A stretch of DNA of 64,000 nucleotides, from assembly GCF_003233845.1 (NCBI RefSeq), contig NZ_QKRB01000057.1:186001-250000 (forward strand), written 5' to 3'. Made by a program: the position numbers and the translations under genes. Positions 17,154 through 25,922 of the stretch are shown here, in pieces. Below the pieces are notes generated by a model, which searched no databases, was not told the origin of the DNA, and worked only from the letters and a program-made list of their open reading frames with translations. Positions within the stretch are counted from its first letter, which is position 1, and every line of letters begins with the position of its first letter. This DNA is from Paenibacillus sambharensis. Its GTDB lineage: Bacteria; Bacillota; Bacilli; Paenibacillales; Paenibacillaceae.

Positions 17154-17549
17154 GTGGAAATTATTCAGATCGTCGGTCTTGGACTGATTGCAACGGTGCT
17201 GATTCTTGTCATCAAGGAGCACAAGCCGATGTTCGCCTTTTTGCTGGCAGCATTTACGGGGATCTACGTGTTTCTGTTTCTGATTGGAAAGATCGATGCG
17301 GTCATACAGGTGCTTAAGGAGCTGGCGGAGCGATCCGGTATACCCAGTGTTTACCTGCAGACCATACTGAAAATCATCGGAATCGCGTATATAGCCGAGT
17401 TCGGCGCACAGATTGTCAGGGATGCGGGACAGGAGAGCATCGCCACCAAGATCGAATTTGCAGGAAAGGTGCTTATCCTGGTGATGGGCGTACCCATTAT
17501 CGGAGTCATCATCGAGACCGTCCTTGGCCTTCTGCCGGGAGGTGGATAG
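17154..17549 (+). CDS. spoIIIAD: Stage III sporulation protein AD
   Basis: This protein of about 131 residues has four predicted membrane helices and matches SpoIIIAD, which resembles SpoIIIAC in its first half (EIIQIVGLGLIATVL). I chose the GTG at 17154 because AGGTGA lies five bases upstream. The in-frame GTG at 17145 lies inside that site, so it is less likely. It sits between AC and AE in the operon. Confidence 0.92.
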   Translation: MEIIQIVGLGLIATVLILVIKEHKPMFAFLLAAFTGIYVFLFLIGKIDAVIQVLKELAERSGIPSVYLQTILKIIGIAYIAEFGAQIVRDAGQESIATKIEFAGKVLILVMGVPIIGVIIETVLGLLPGGG

Positions 17550-17552
17550 CGC

Positions 17553-18800
17553 ATGATCGGTGCTGCCGGACGAATCGCATATATGAAGAAGCTCATGGCC
17601 GCAGCTCTGCTCATTCAGCTGCTTCTGGTTATTTACTCGCCGGTACTCTCGGCTTCCGTTCCATCGGCGGCGGAGGGGAGCGGTCAGACGGTCGAAGACG
17701 GAGCAGCAGGCGGCACAATGACGGAGCAGGGTCTTGCCGGACTGGATACGCAGCCGATTGAGCGTTACTGGGATAAGCTGATGAAGGATTACGGCGGGTT
17801 GTTTCCAGACCGGCATATGCCGAGCTTTATGGAGATGATTATTCCGGGCGGGGAAGGGCTGGACTTCAAGACGGTTTTGCAGGGATTGCTCCGGTTTGTC
17901 CTCTTCGAGGTCCTGTACAGCGGCAAGCTGCTCGTTACCATCGTGCTTCTGGCGGTATTCTGCATGATATTGGAGACTCTGCAAAATGCGTTCGAGCGGA
18001 ACGCGGTCAGTAAGGTGGGTTACGCGATTGCCTATATGGTGCTCCTAGTGCTTGCTGTCAACAGCTTCAACTCGGCGATCGGCTACGCGAAGGACGCGAT
18101 TGCCGGCATGATCCAGTTCATGATGGCGATGATTCCGCTGCTGCTAACCCTGCTTGCATCAATGGGCAGTGTCGTAACAGTAACCGTCGTTCACCCGCTG
18201 ATCGTCTTCATGATCCACACGGTAGGCACGCTTGTTTATGCGCTGGTGTTCCCGCTGCTGTTCTTCTCGGCTGTCCTGCACATCGCCAGCGCAATAACGG
18301 ACCGCTTCAAGGTGACCCATCTGGCAAACCTGCTGCGAACCCTTGGTGTCGGCCTTCTGGGACTTCTGCTGACAGTATTTCTGGGCGTGATATCGGTGCA
18401 GGGCGCCACAGGGTCGGTGGCGGACGGTGTAACGATCCGGACAGCCAAATTTGTAACCGGCAATTTTGTGCCGGTTGTGGGGCGGATGTTCTCGGATGCG
18501 GCGGATACGGTGGTGTCAGCTTCTCTGCTGGTCAAAAATGCGATTGGTATCGCAGGTGTGGTCATCCTGCTGTTCCTGTGTGCCTTTCCTGCCATCAAGA
18601 TCCTGGTCCTTGCCTTTATCTACCGGATTTCCGCAGCGGTTATGCAGCCGCTTGGGAACAGTCCGATAGCAGCTTGTCTCGAGACAATCGGCAAGACGAT
18701 GATCTTCGTGTTCGCGTCGCTGGCGGCAGTCGGGATGATGTTTTTTTTGGCAGTGACCATTATTATTACAGCCGGAAATGCGGCGATCATGATCAGGTAG
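17553..18800 (+). CDS. spoIIIAE: Stage III sporulation protein AE
   Basis: This 415-residue polytopic membrane protein is the largest member of the SpoIIIA complex. An N-terminal signal-like segment (about 11-34) is followed by a hydrophilic stretch of about 80 residues and then seven or eight membrane helices. The conserved region with VQGATGSVADGVTIRTAKF is present. The ATG is three bases after spoIIIAD, with GGGAGGTGG as ribosome site. Confidence 0.93.
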   Translation: MIGAAGRIAYMKKLMAAALLIQLLLVIYSPVLSASVPSAAEGSGQTVEDGAAGGTMTEQGLAGLDTQPIERYWDKLMKDYGGLFPDRHMPSFMEMIIPGGEGLDFKTVLQGLLRFVLFEVLYSGKLLVTIVLLAVFCMILETLQNAFERNAVSKVGYAIAYMVLLVLAVNSFNSAIGYAKDAIAGMIQFMMAMIPLLLTLLASMGSVVTVTVVHPLIVFMIHTVGTLVYALVFPLLFFSAVLHIASAITDRFKVTHLANLLRTLGVGLLGLLLTVFLGVISVQGATGSVADGVTIRTAKFVTGNFVPVVGRMFSDAADTVVSASLLVKNAIGIAGVVILLFLCAFPAIKILVLAFIYRISAAVMQPLGNSPIAACLETIGKTMIFVFASLAAVGMMFFLAVTIIITAGNAAIMIR

Positions 18801-18816
18801 CGGGAGGGTGAGCGGC

Positions 18817-19572
18817 ATGATGGTGTGGCTGAGCGACTGGCTGAGACAGATTCTGGGGATTGTTCTGCTGGCAGCCGTCATCGATCTGCTTGTTCCCGGC
18901 AAGGCATACCACCGCTACGTAAGACTGGTTCTTGGACTGTTGATTCTGCTCGCTATGCTGTCACCAATTCTGTCCCTCGTGAAGGGCAATGCGGATGAGC
19001 TGCTTGAAGCGGGATTGCGCAGCTGGGAGCAAGCCTCCAGCAGGGACATTCCCCGGATGCCCAGCCTAGAGGACATCGAGAGGCGTGCCGAAGAGCTCCG
19101 CAGCAAGCGGAACGAGCAGGCGGCCGAGCTAGCGGCAAGAACATTAGAAGGGGAGATTGAGGCGGCAGCCGAGCAAGTGGTAGGCGGCGATGTAGCTGAT
19201 GTGGCAGTAGAGCTGCTGGTTGACAAGGATAAGGGCCCTGTCCTGAAGTCTGTTACCATTACGATGGCTGAAATTAGGAGGGACAAGGCAGAAGAGGAGA
19301 GTTCTGGCCATACAGGGCAAGCATCAGAGGATGCTCGGTCAGCCACATCTGGCGCTGTGCAAGCGGCAGAAGCTCTTCCGGTCGTCATTGAAGAGATCGA
19401 TCCTGTGCAGGTCGAACGGGGGCATTCGGGCATACAGGAAAGTCTTCCTGCATGGAACAATGAAGAGAAATGGACTCAAGCCGATGCGGAGACTGCCAGA
19501 GTGATTAAGGAGCTAGTATACCAGCGCTGGGGGGTGAAGCCGGAGCAAATCGTGATCAGGATGCCGGCATAG
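18817..19572 (+). CDS. spoIIIAF: Stage III sporulation protein AF
   Basis: This 251-residue protein has two N-terminal membrane helices (about 10-26 and 33-52) and a long charged domain. The C-terminal segment AETARVIKELVYQRWGVKPEQ is typical of SpoIIIAF ring-building folds. I chose ATG 18817 because GGGAGG ends nine bases before it. GTG 18808 directly abuts that site. Confidence 0.9.
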   Translation: MMVWLSDWLRQILGIVLLAAVIDLLVPGKAYHRYVRLVLGLLILLAMLSPILSLVKGNADELLEAGLRSWEQASSRDIPRMPSLEDIERRAEELRSKRNEQAAELAARTLEGEIEAAAEQVVGGDVADVAVELLVDKDKGPVLKSVTITMAEIRRDKAEEESSGHTGQASEDARSATSGAVQAAEALPVVIEEIDPVQVERGHSGIQESLPAWNNEEKWTQADAETARVIKELVYQRWGVKPEQIVIRMPA

Positions 19573-19608
19573 AAGCGGCCAAGGAGTTGACGGAGGGAGA
19601 GAGGGAAG

Positions 19609-20244
19609 TTGGCAAAATGGCTGGATGGTCTGGAGTCTGCGGTCGGCGGCGGGCCTGGAGGGCCTAAGCGGGTCCGGTCCTTAAGATGGCTGCTGCTGAT
19701 CGGCTGCCTGGGCATAGGACTGATAATCGTTAATTCGTTTCTGACCATGCAGGAAGTTGAGCCGGCTGCGGACACGGAAAATCAGCCGCCAGCCGACCAG
19801 GAAGCTTTTGCGGGACGGCAGTCCGGTGAGGGTTCCGCTTTTGAAGGAATCGAAGGGCCGTTGGAAACCCGCCTTAAAGATATACTGGAAAAAATCGTGG
19901 GGGTCGGCACAGTTGATGTTCTTGTGACAGTGGATGCCACTGAAGAAGTTGTGTATGAGAAGAACGGGAAAACAGCCGAACAGGTAACAGAGGAAACGGA
20001 TGTCAAGGGCGGCAGGCGCCACATCACATCTGAAACCAAGGAAGGCCAGGTTGTCATTTATGAGGTGTCCGGCGATGGTGTTCCTGTTGTAATCAAAAAG
20101 ATTCAACCGCGGGTGCGGGGGATTCTGGTGGTGGCCAAGGGTGCCGAGAATGCAACGGTGCGAAAGCTGATTGAGGATGCTGTGCAGCGCGGCGTGAACA
20201 TTGCCTCTCATCGCATATCCGTGGTGCCAAGGAAGCAGGGGTAG
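19609..20244 (+). CDS. spoIIIAG: Stage III sporulation protein AG
   Basis: This 211-residue protein has one membrane helix (about 26-44), a disordered acidic linker, and a ring-building-motif domain with LETRLKDILEKIVGVGTVDV and the C-terminal AVQRGVNIASHRISVVP. SpoIIIAG forms the large ring of the mother-cell channel. The start is TTG after GAGAGGGAAG. Confidence 0.93.
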   Translation: MAKWLDGLESAVGGGPGGPKRVRSLRWLLLIGCLGIGLIIVNSFLTMQEVEPAADTENQPPADQEAFAGRQSGEGSAFEGIEGPLETRLKDILEKIVGVGTVDVLVTVDATEEVVYEKNGKTAEQVTEETDVKGGRRHITSETKEGQVVIYEVSGDGVPVVIKKIQPRVRGILVVAKGAENATVRKLIEDAVQRGVNIASHRISVVPRKQG

Positions 20245-20310
20245 CCTGATGCCCGTCCATAAAAGAAAGGTCGCTTGAAAAAGTCTATATCCGGGAAGGA
20301 AGAGGAGAAT

Positions 20311-20937
20311 ATGAATACGAAGAGACAAACGGTTTGGCTTGTTTCTATGCTGAGTTTGATGGTTGTCTTGTCAGCGTATTACTTGTTTACAGAGGATCTG
20401 GACAGCGGTTCGGGAAGTCTGACGGCGGACACGGTTCAGCAAACTGAATTGCAGGATGGTGTTGAGGTCAGTGAAGGCCCTGCGGGAGCCGATTGGCTTG
20501 CCGAGTCGGAAGCTCAGAACGGGAAGGGAACGGGAGCGCTGACAGACGAAGAGGTGCTGAAGGGGCTTGAGACTATGGGAGCCGAGACTGGCGGGGATGA
20601 GTTTGAGAAGTACCTGTATGCACGAAATGAAGAGTTCCAGAAGGAAATGGACCGGCTGATGGGAATTGTGTCGGACACCAAGCACGACGACACAGAAGCG
20701 ACGGCTGCTCTCGAAGAGCTTGATAAGCTTGAGCAGATGGAAGAGAAGCTAACCTCGATTGAGATGGAGCTTCAGAACTCCTTCAGCAAGGTGGCTATCG
20801 CCGAAGAGAATGGGACGTACAAGGTGCTCGTGGAGAGCGAACAGCTCGAACGCTCAGAGGCCGCAGACATTATTAATAAGGTAACCGATACTATGGAAGT
20901 ACCAGCCAGCCAGGTATCTGTGCAGTATATTCCTTGA
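20311..20937 (+). CDS. spoIIIAH: Stage III sporulation protein AH
   Basis: This 208-residue protein has one membrane helix (about 6-25) and an extracellular domain that binds forespore SpoIIQ across the intermembrane space. The N terminus NTKRQTVWLVSMLSLMVVLS is close to the family sequence. The ATG at 20311 follows AGGAAGAGGAG. An in-frame TTG at 20275 lacks a comparable site and would add 12 residues. It is the last gene of the operon and a strong terminator follows. Confidence 0.93.
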   Translation: MNTKRQTVWLVSMLSLMVVLSAYYLFTEDLDSGSGSLTADTVQQTELQDGVEVSEGPAGADWLAESEAQNGKGTGALTDEEVLKGLETMGAETGGDEFEKYLYARNEEFQKEMDRLMGIVSDTKHDDTEATAALEELDKLEQMEEKLTSIEMELQNSFSKVAIAEENGTYKVLVESEQLERSEAADIINKVTDTMEVPASQVSVQYIP

Positions 20938-20951
20938 GTTGCCGAAAGAAG

Positions 20952-20996
20952 ACCGTTCCCCGCCGTGACTTAAAGCGAGCGGGGAACGGTTTGTTT
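20952..20996 (+). terminator. Terminator of the spoIIIA operon
   Basis: A perfect 12-bp stem (ACCGTTCCCCGC with GCGGGGAACGGT) is followed by TTGTTT. Confidence 0.9.
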
Positions 20997-21033
20997 GCCC
21001 GCAAAAAAATGGGTTCGTGTTCCGAAATGTTTG

Positions 21034-21042
21034 TGCTATAAT
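21034..21042 (+). promoter_or_regulatory. Extended -10 promoter of accBC
   Basis: TGCTATAAT is a consensus extended -10, 64 bp before accB. A weak -35-like TTCGTG lies 17 bp upstream. The terminator before it makes accBC a separate transcript from spoIIIA. Confidence 0.65.
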
Positions 21043-21105
21043 ACAAACGGTATGTGAAAGCTTGGTTATTAGCTAGCGTTACAAAGTCTAAGGAGTGAAG
21101 CGTCC

Positions 21106-21582
21106 ATGTTCAAGCTCAGCGAGATCAAAGAGTTGGTCAAGCTCATCGACTCAACCTCGGTGCAAGAACTCGAAATCGAGAACGAAGGCAGCCGCCTGCT
21201 TATCCGCAAACCGGGAAAGACAGAAGTCATCCAGACGGCACCTGTCACGCATACATATACACCGGCTCCGGAACCGGTCCAAGCCGCGCAGGGGGCCCCT
21301 GCGCCAGCGGCACAGCAGCCCGAAGCAGCTGCACAAAGCAATCTGCATTCTATTACTTCTCCGATGGTCGGCACGTTCTACCGTTCCCCGTCACCTGAAG
21401 CGGGACCGTTCGTTAATGTCGGCGACCGGGTAAGCGAGAAGACAGTCGTCTGCATACTGGAAGCCATGAAGCTCATGAATGAGCTGGAGGCAGAAGTGCG
21501 CGGAGAGATTGTGGACGTGCTTGTCGAGAATGGACAGCTTGTAGAATTCGGTCAGCCGCTCTTCTTGGTAAAACCGGAGTGA
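21106..21582 (+). CDS. accB: Biotin carboxyl carrier protein of acetyl-CoA carboxylase
   Basis: This 158-residue protein carries the biotin that shuttles carboxyl groups in fatty acid synthesis. It has an N-terminal helical domain, a Pro/Ala-rich flexible linker (about 45-78) and the C-terminal biotinyl domain with EAMKLMNE; biotin is attached at Lys122. The ATG follows TAAGGAGTG. accC follows on the same strand. Confidence 0.97.
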   Translation: MFKLSEIKELVKLIDSTSVQELEIENEGSRLLIRKPGKTEVIQTAPVTHTYTPAPEPVQAAQGAPAPAAQQPEAAAQSNLHSITSPMVGTFYRSPSPEAGPFVNVGDRVSEKTVVCILEAMKLMNELEAEVRGEIVDVLVENGQLVEFGQPLFLVKPE

Positions 21583-21620
21583 ATGCGGTATGCACCTCAA
21601 AGCTGAAAGGGGTTTAAGCA

Positions 21621-22973
21621 TTGAAATTTCATAAAATCCTGATCGCCAACCGCGGCGAGATCGCTGTGCGGATTATCCGCGCATGCCGCGAGCTCGGTAT
21701 TCAGTCGGTTGCCGTCTATTCAGAGGCAGACCGCAATTCGCTTCATGTCCGGCTTGCGGATGAAGCGTACTGTATTGGACCAACATTATCGAAAGACAGT
21801 TATCTGCATCTGACTAATATTATGAGCGTTGCCACGCTAACCGGCTGTGATGCGATTCACCCTGGTTACGGTTTTCTTGCCGAGAATGCCGACTTTGCGG
21901 AAATCGTGGAGTCCTGCAATATGACCTTTATCGGCCCCTCGCCGCAGGCTATCTCCCGTATGGGTGATAAGGCGGTTGCCAAGCTTACGATGAAGGAAGC
22001 GGATGTTCCGGTTATCCCGGGATCGGATGGTCTGGTAGAAGACCTTGATCAGGCGGTTCTGATCGCCAGGGAAATTGGTTACCCGGTAATTATCAAAGCA
22101 ACAGCCGGCGGCGGAGGGAAGGGCATCCGCATCGCAGACAATGAAGAGTCGCTGATCCAGCAGATCTCGACAGCCCAGCAGGAAGCTCAGAAGGCATTTG
22201 GCAATGCCGGTGTCTATCTTGAGAAATACCTGACCGGCATGAAGCATGTCGAGATTCAGATCATGGCCGACAAGCACGGCAACGCAGTTCATCTGTTTGA
22301 GCGGGACTGCTCTGTGCAGCGCCGCCGGCAGAAGCTCGTAGAGGAAGCTCCTTGTCCAGTCATGACGCCTGAGCTCCGCGAACGAATGGGACAGGCGGCT
22401 GTGCGCGCCGCGCTTGCGGTTGAGTATTCGGGCGCCGGTACCCTGGAGTTCCTCCTCGGGCCGGATGGCAATTTCTATTTCATGGAGATGAATACCAGGA
22501 TTCAGGTCGAGCACCCGGTAACCGAGATGATAACCGGTGTTGACTTAATCAAGGAAATGATCTCGGTAGCTGAAGGCAACCCGCTGTCCTTCAACCAGGA
22601 GGAACTGGTTATTGACGGCTGGGCCATCGAATGCCGGATCAATGCCGAAGACCCGGACCGCAACTTCATGCCCGCTGCTGGGCAGATCGATTTTTACCTG
22701 CCGCCTGGGGGCTTTGGTGTCCGTGTGGACAGCGCCGCTTATCCCGGCTATGTGATCTCTCCGCATTATGATTCCATGATTGCGAAGCTTATTGTCTGGG
22801 GCAAGACGAGGGAAGAAGCGGTCAGCAGGATGAAGAGGGCCCTGGCCGAATTTGCTGTAGAAGGCATTCGGACGACGATCCCGTTCCATCTGAAGCTGCT
22901 TAATCACCCCAAGTTTGCTGAGGGAGATTTTGATATCAAATTCCTGGAAGAATACGATGTAAACACACCATAA
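21621..22973 (+). CDS. accC: Acetyl-CoA carboxylase, biotin carboxylase subunit
   Basis: This 450-residue ATP-grasp enzyme carboxylates the biotin on AccB using bicarbonate. The N-terminal [20 protein letters not shown], the glycine-rich loop [11 protein letters not shown], and the catalytic [14 protein letters not shown] are complete. The start is TTG after GAAAGGGG. Its position after accB and after spoIIIA is the same as in B. subtilis. Confidence 0.97.
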   Translation: MKFHKILIANRGEIAVRIIRACRELGIQSVAVYSEADRNSLHVRLADEAYCIGPTLSKDSYLHLTNIMSVATLTGCDAIHPGYGFLAENADFAEIVESCNMTFIGPSPQAISRMGDKAVAKLTMKEADVPVIPGSDGLVEDLDQAVLIAREIGYPVIIKATAGGGGKGIRIADNEESLIQQISTAQQEAQKAFGNAGVYLEKYLTGMKHVEIQIMADKHGNAVHLFERDCSVQRRRQKLVEEAPCPVMTPELRERMGQAAVRAALAVEYSGAGTLEFLLGPDGNFYFMEMNTRIQVEHPVTEMITGVDLIKEMISVAEGNPLSFNQEELVIDGWAIECRINAEDPDRNFMPAAGQIDFYLPPGGFGVRVDSAAYPGYVISPHYDSMIAKLIVWGKTREEAVSRMKRALAEFAVEGIRTTIPFHLKLLNHPKFAEGDFDIKFLEEYDVNTP

Positions 22974-23011
22974 AAGTAAGCGTGGCGCGGGTTTGTGACA
23001 TTTCCACTGGT

Positions 23012-23040
23012 TTGTCATAAATCACGCCGAATGTTATAGT
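23012..23040 (+). promoter_or_regulatory. SigA promoter of the Asp23/AmaP operon
   Basis: TTGTCA (23012-23017) and TATAGT (23035-23040) are each one base from consensus and are separated by 17 bp, about 80 bp before the first gene. Confidence 0.75.
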
Positions 23041-23120
23041 ATAGTAATAAGACTGCGGATAAGCTGTTCAGCATGAGTGCTAGATTTAAAGAGCTAACGC
23101 AACTTTTCGGGAGGTGTAAC

Positions 23121-23534
23121 ATGGAGATCAATACGATAGCCGCCGATTACGAGAAAACGGATATGGGCACCATCCAGATCGCGCCAGAAGTCATCGAGGT
23201 CATTGCAGGTCTTGCAACCGTGGAGGTTGAAGGCGTAGCGGGCATGAGCGGCGGGTTCGCAGGTGGTATTGCTGAGCTTCTCGGACGCAAGAATTTATCC
23301 AAGGGCGTTAAGGTTGAGGTCGGGCAGCGCGAAGCTGCAGTGGATGTGTCCATCATTATCGAATACGGCAACCGCATTCCCGAGATTGCTGCAGAAATTC
23401 AACGCAACGTCAAACGGTCAATCGAAATGATGACCGGCCTGACCGTTGTCGAAGTGAATGTTCATATTCATGACGTCCACTTCAAGAACGCTGATAAGCC
23501 GGCAGAGGAAGATTCAGCTTACAGAGTCAAGTAA
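23121..23534 (+). CDS. yqhY: Asp23/Gls24 family envelope stress protein (YqhY)
   Basis: This 137-residue cytoplasmic protein belongs to the Asp23/Gls24 (DUF322) family. The segments IQIAPEVIEVIAGLATVEVEGVAGM and VDVSIIIEYGNRIPEIAAEIQ are characteristic. In B. subtilis YqhY sits with accBC and is linked genetically to lipid synthesis. Here it is followed by an AmaP-type membrane anchor, the partner that tethers Asp23 to the membrane in Staphylococcus. The ATG at 23121 follows CGGGAGGTG. Confidence 0.92.
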   Translation: MEINTIAADYEKTDMGTIQIAPEVIEVIAGLATVEVEGVAGMSGGFAGGIAELLGRKNLSKGVKVEVGQREAAVDVSIIIEYGNRIPEIAAEIQRNVKRSIEMMTGLTVVEVNVHIHDVHFKNADKPAEEDSAYRVK

Positions 23535-23558
23535 TTAGGAACGATCGCTTGGGTTATC

Positions 23559-23607
23559 TCCCCCTCGTGGACGGCATGCCGCTCGCCAGAAGGGGGATTA
23601 TTTTCTT
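23559..23607 (+). terminator. Possible terminator or attenuator after yqhY
   Basis: TCCCCCT pairs with AGGGGGA around an inner GGCATGCC helix, followed by TTATTTTCTT. It lies before the AmaP gene, so it probably only reduces read-through. Confidence 0.5.
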
Positions 23608-23652
23608 ATATAACACTTCATGCGGTCATCTCTACATAAGGGGGTAAGAACG

Positions 23653-24213
23653 TTGGCCAAAATCATGGACAGGCTGCTGCTGCTTGTTTACAGTATCATC
23701 GGCTTTGCCGTCAGTGTTGTGGCACTTCTTCTGGTCAGCAGGATCATTCCTGAGAGGGAAGCGGAAGATTGGGTGGAATCCTTATACGGAACGGACCGTC
23801 TGCTGCAAGGAATCGTCATCACGGTATCTGTCATTATCTTGTTAATCAGCCTGCGCTTCCTGTATGTGGCTCTGCGAAGAGGCAATGCATCCTCTCCTTC
23901 CATTGACCAGCGTACGGAATTTGGCGATATCCGAATCTCCGTGGAAACGGTAGAGAATCTCGCGCTCAAAGCGGCTGCCAAGCAGCGCGGTGTCAAGGAT
24001 TTGCGTGCCCGTATCCGGATCGTTGAATCAGGCCTTGATATTATGCTGCGTACGGTTGTAGACGGGGAAACCTCTCTTCCGCTTGTTACAGAGGAAATTC
24101 AGCGTGCTGTCAAGGAGCATGTGGAGGAAATAACGGGTATACCGGTATCCAGCGTTTCGGTATTTGTAGCCAATATCGTGCAAACCCAGACGTTCAAGAG
24201 CCGCGTCGAATAA
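23653..24213 (+). CDS. amaP: Alkaline shock response membrane anchor protein AmaP
   Basis: This 186-residue protein has two membrane helices (about 7-28 and 49-72) followed by a cytoplasmic domain that resembles Asp23 (SVETVENLALKAA, VKEHVEEITGIPVSSVSVFV). AmaP recruits Asp23 to the membrane. The TTG at 23653 is supported by AAGGGGG upstream. It is the middle gene of a three-gene envelope module. Confidence 0.88.
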   Translation: MAKIMDRLLLLVYSIIGFAVSVVALLLVSRIIPEREAEDWVESLYGTDRLLQGIVITVSVIILLISLRFLYVALRRGNASSPSIDQRTEFGDIRISVETVENLALKAAAKQRGVKDLRARIRIVESGLDIMLRTVVDGETSLPLVTEEIQRAVKEHVEEITGIPVSSVSVFVANIVQTQTFKSRVE

Positions 24214-24228
24214 AGGAGGTCATCGGCG

Positions 24229-24459
24229 ATGTGGAAGGAGATCCTGTCAACGTACGGAGGCCGGATCGCCGGCGTGGCGGCCGGTGTGTTCTTCGGGTGC
24301 ATTTACTTGATTGCCGGCTTCTGGGACATGCTTTTTTTTGCTTTACTAACGTTTATCGGCTATTATGTTGGAAGACTGAAGGACGAGCGAACCGGACCGG
24401 TCTTTCCATGGGAACGTTTAACCGGTTGGTTAAACGAGCGGTGGAGATGGTTCAAATAG
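24229..24459 (+). CDS. DUF2273 small membrane protein
   Basis: This 76-residue protein has two membrane helices (about 10-28 and 33-48) and the DUF2273 end GYYVGRLKDER. DUF2273 genes usually accompany asp23 and amaP. The ATG follows AAAGGAGGTC. A terminator follows directly after the stop. Confidence 0.85.
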   Translation: MWKEILSTYGGRIAGVAAGVFFGCIYLIAGFWDMLFFALLTFIGYYVGRLKDERTGPVFPWERLTGWLNERWRWFK

Positions 24460-24460
24460 C

Positions 24461-24544
24461 CCTGTGATTTCCTCCGTACGCCGGACGTCGGCTTACAGTC
24501 CGTTCGGGGCAGGGAGGAGATCATAGGTTTTTTTCGTTGTTCCC
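24461..24544 (+). terminator. Strong terminator between the AmaP operon and nusB
   Basis: CCTGTGATTTCCTCC pairs with GGAGGAGATCATAGG over 15 bp with two G-U pairs, capped by a second GC-rich hairpin and followed by seven T residues. It ends 25 bp before nusB, with no promoter visible in between. Confidence 0.85.
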
Positions 24545-24569
24545 ATAACAATTTGCTGCAGGAGGACAT

Positions 24570-25028
24570 ATGAAGCGGAGACTAGCGCGTGAGATTGCGG
24601 TACAGAGCTTGTACCAGATGGAAATGAATGAGGTGTCTGCCGAGGAAGCGGTGGCCATGATTGTCGAGGAAGCGGGGCAGGAAGACAGTGAAGTAGAAGC
24701 TGGCGGAAGCGGGCTGCAGGCGCTCAGCCGGTTTGCTTATGATATGGTTGCAGGAGTGAGGGATCATCTGGCTGAAATCGACGATATGCTTCAGCAGTAT
24801 TTGACCGGCTGGCAGGTGGACAGGCTTTCACGCGTAGACCGCCAGATTTTGAGGCTCGCTTATTATGAGCTGGTATATCGTGAGGATGTACCGCCAAAAG
24901 CCGTAGTGAACGAAGCGATAGAGCTCGCCAAGCACTTCGGGACGGACGAATCCGGTAAATTTGTCAACGGCGTGCTGGGCCGGCTGCTGAAGGCTGTTGA
25001 GGAATTGAAGGCAAAGGACAAGCAGTAA
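24570..25028 (+). CDS. nusB: Transcription antitermination factor NusB
   Basis: This 152-residue all-helical protein binds boxA RNA with NusE in rRNA antitermination complexes. The N terminus [18 protein letters not shown] and the C-terminal [27 protein letters not shown] are clear family signatures. The ATG follows GCAGGAGGAC. It begins the nusB-folD-xseAB-ispA-dxs run found across Bacilli. A strong terminator lies immediately upstream, so expression depends on read-through or an unseen promoter. Confidence 0.96.
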   Translation: MKRRLAREIAVQSLYQMEMNEVSAEEAVAMIVEEAGQEDSEVEAGGSGLQALSRFAYDMVAGVRDHLAEIDDMLQQYLTGWQVDRLSRVDRQILRLAYYELVYREDVPPKAVVNEAIELAKHFGTDESGKFVNGVLGRLLKAVEELKAKDKQ

Positions 25029-25059
25029 GCGAACAAACGAACGGGAGAGTGGGGATATC

Positions 25060-25920
25060 ATGTCAGCACAGCGAATTGAAGGTAAAGCGATTTCGGATCA
25101 AATCCGTGAGGAACTGAAGCAGGAAACGGCGGAGCTGGCTGCCAAATGGATTAAGCCGGGCCTAGCAGTCGTGCTGGTGGGTGAGGATCCCGCTTCGCAG
25201 GTTTATGTCGGGAACAAGGAGAAGGCCTGTCAGCAGATGGGATTTCACTCCGAGGTGCACCGCATGCCGGCATCGACATCTCAGCAGGAGCTGCTTGAAC
25301 TCGTCGCTTCTCTTAACGAGAATTCGTCGGTTCATGGGATCCTTGTTCAGCTTCCGCTGCCTTCCCACATTGACGAGAAAGCGGTTATTAATGCAATCAG
25401 CGCAGAGAAGGATGTGGATGGCTTCCATCCGCTGAATACCGGCAATCTGATGATCGGCGATGACAGTCTGCTGCCCTGTACGCCAGCCGGGTGTATTGAG
25501 CTGATCAAACGTTCGGGTGTATCGATAGCAGGCAAGCATGCTGTCGTGATCGGCCGCAGCAACATTGTCGGCAAACCGGTTTCCATGCTGCTGCTGCGGG
25601 AGCACGCAACGGTAACAATCTGCCATTCCCGTACCGAGAATATGGCCGAGATTGCAAGGCAGGCGGATATCCTGGTCGTAGCGATTGGCAAAGCCAAAGC
25701 GATTGATTCCCGTTACATCAAGCCGGGTGCAGTTGTGATCGACGTAGGCATCAACCGTCTGGAAGACGGCAAGCTTGCGGGTGACGTAGACTATTCGGAT
25801 GCGGTTACGACCGCGGGATACATAACACCGGTACCGGGCGGCGTAGGCCCAATGACGATTACCATGCTGCTCAAAAATACGCTGAAAGCGGCAAAACGGA
25901 TACACGGCATCGGGGAGTGA
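25060..25920 (+). CDS. folD: Bifunctional methylenetetrahydrofolate dehydrogenase/cyclohydrolase
   Basis: This 286-residue enzyme interconverts methylene-, methenyl- and formyl-tetrahydrofolate using NADP. The segments [18 protein letters not shown] (with the catalytic Lys in YVGNK), the NADP site [11 protein letters not shown], and the PGGVGPMT motif are complete. The ATG follows GAGAGTGGGG. It overlaps or abuts xseA. Confidence 0.97.
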   Translation: MSAQRIEGKAISDQIREELKQETAELAAKWIKPGLAVVLVGEDPASQVYVGNKEKACQQMGFHSEVHRMPASTSQQELLELVASLNENSSVHGILVQLPLPSHIDEKAVINAISAEKDVDGFHPLNTGNLMIGDDSLLPCTPAGCIELIKRSGVSIAGKHAVVIGRSNIVGKPVSMLLLREHATVTICHSRTENMAEIARQADILVVAIGKAKAIDSRYIKPGAVVIDVGINRLEDGKLAGDVDYSDAVTTAGYITPVPGGVGPMTITMLLKNTLKAAKRIHGIGE

Positions 25921-25922
25921 TG

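Noticed and set aside
17097-17984. Long minus-strand frame of 295 codons opposite spoIIIAD/AE
   Set aside because: It lies antisense to well-identified operon genes, is rich in His and Gln as expected from shadow translation, and shows no family motif.
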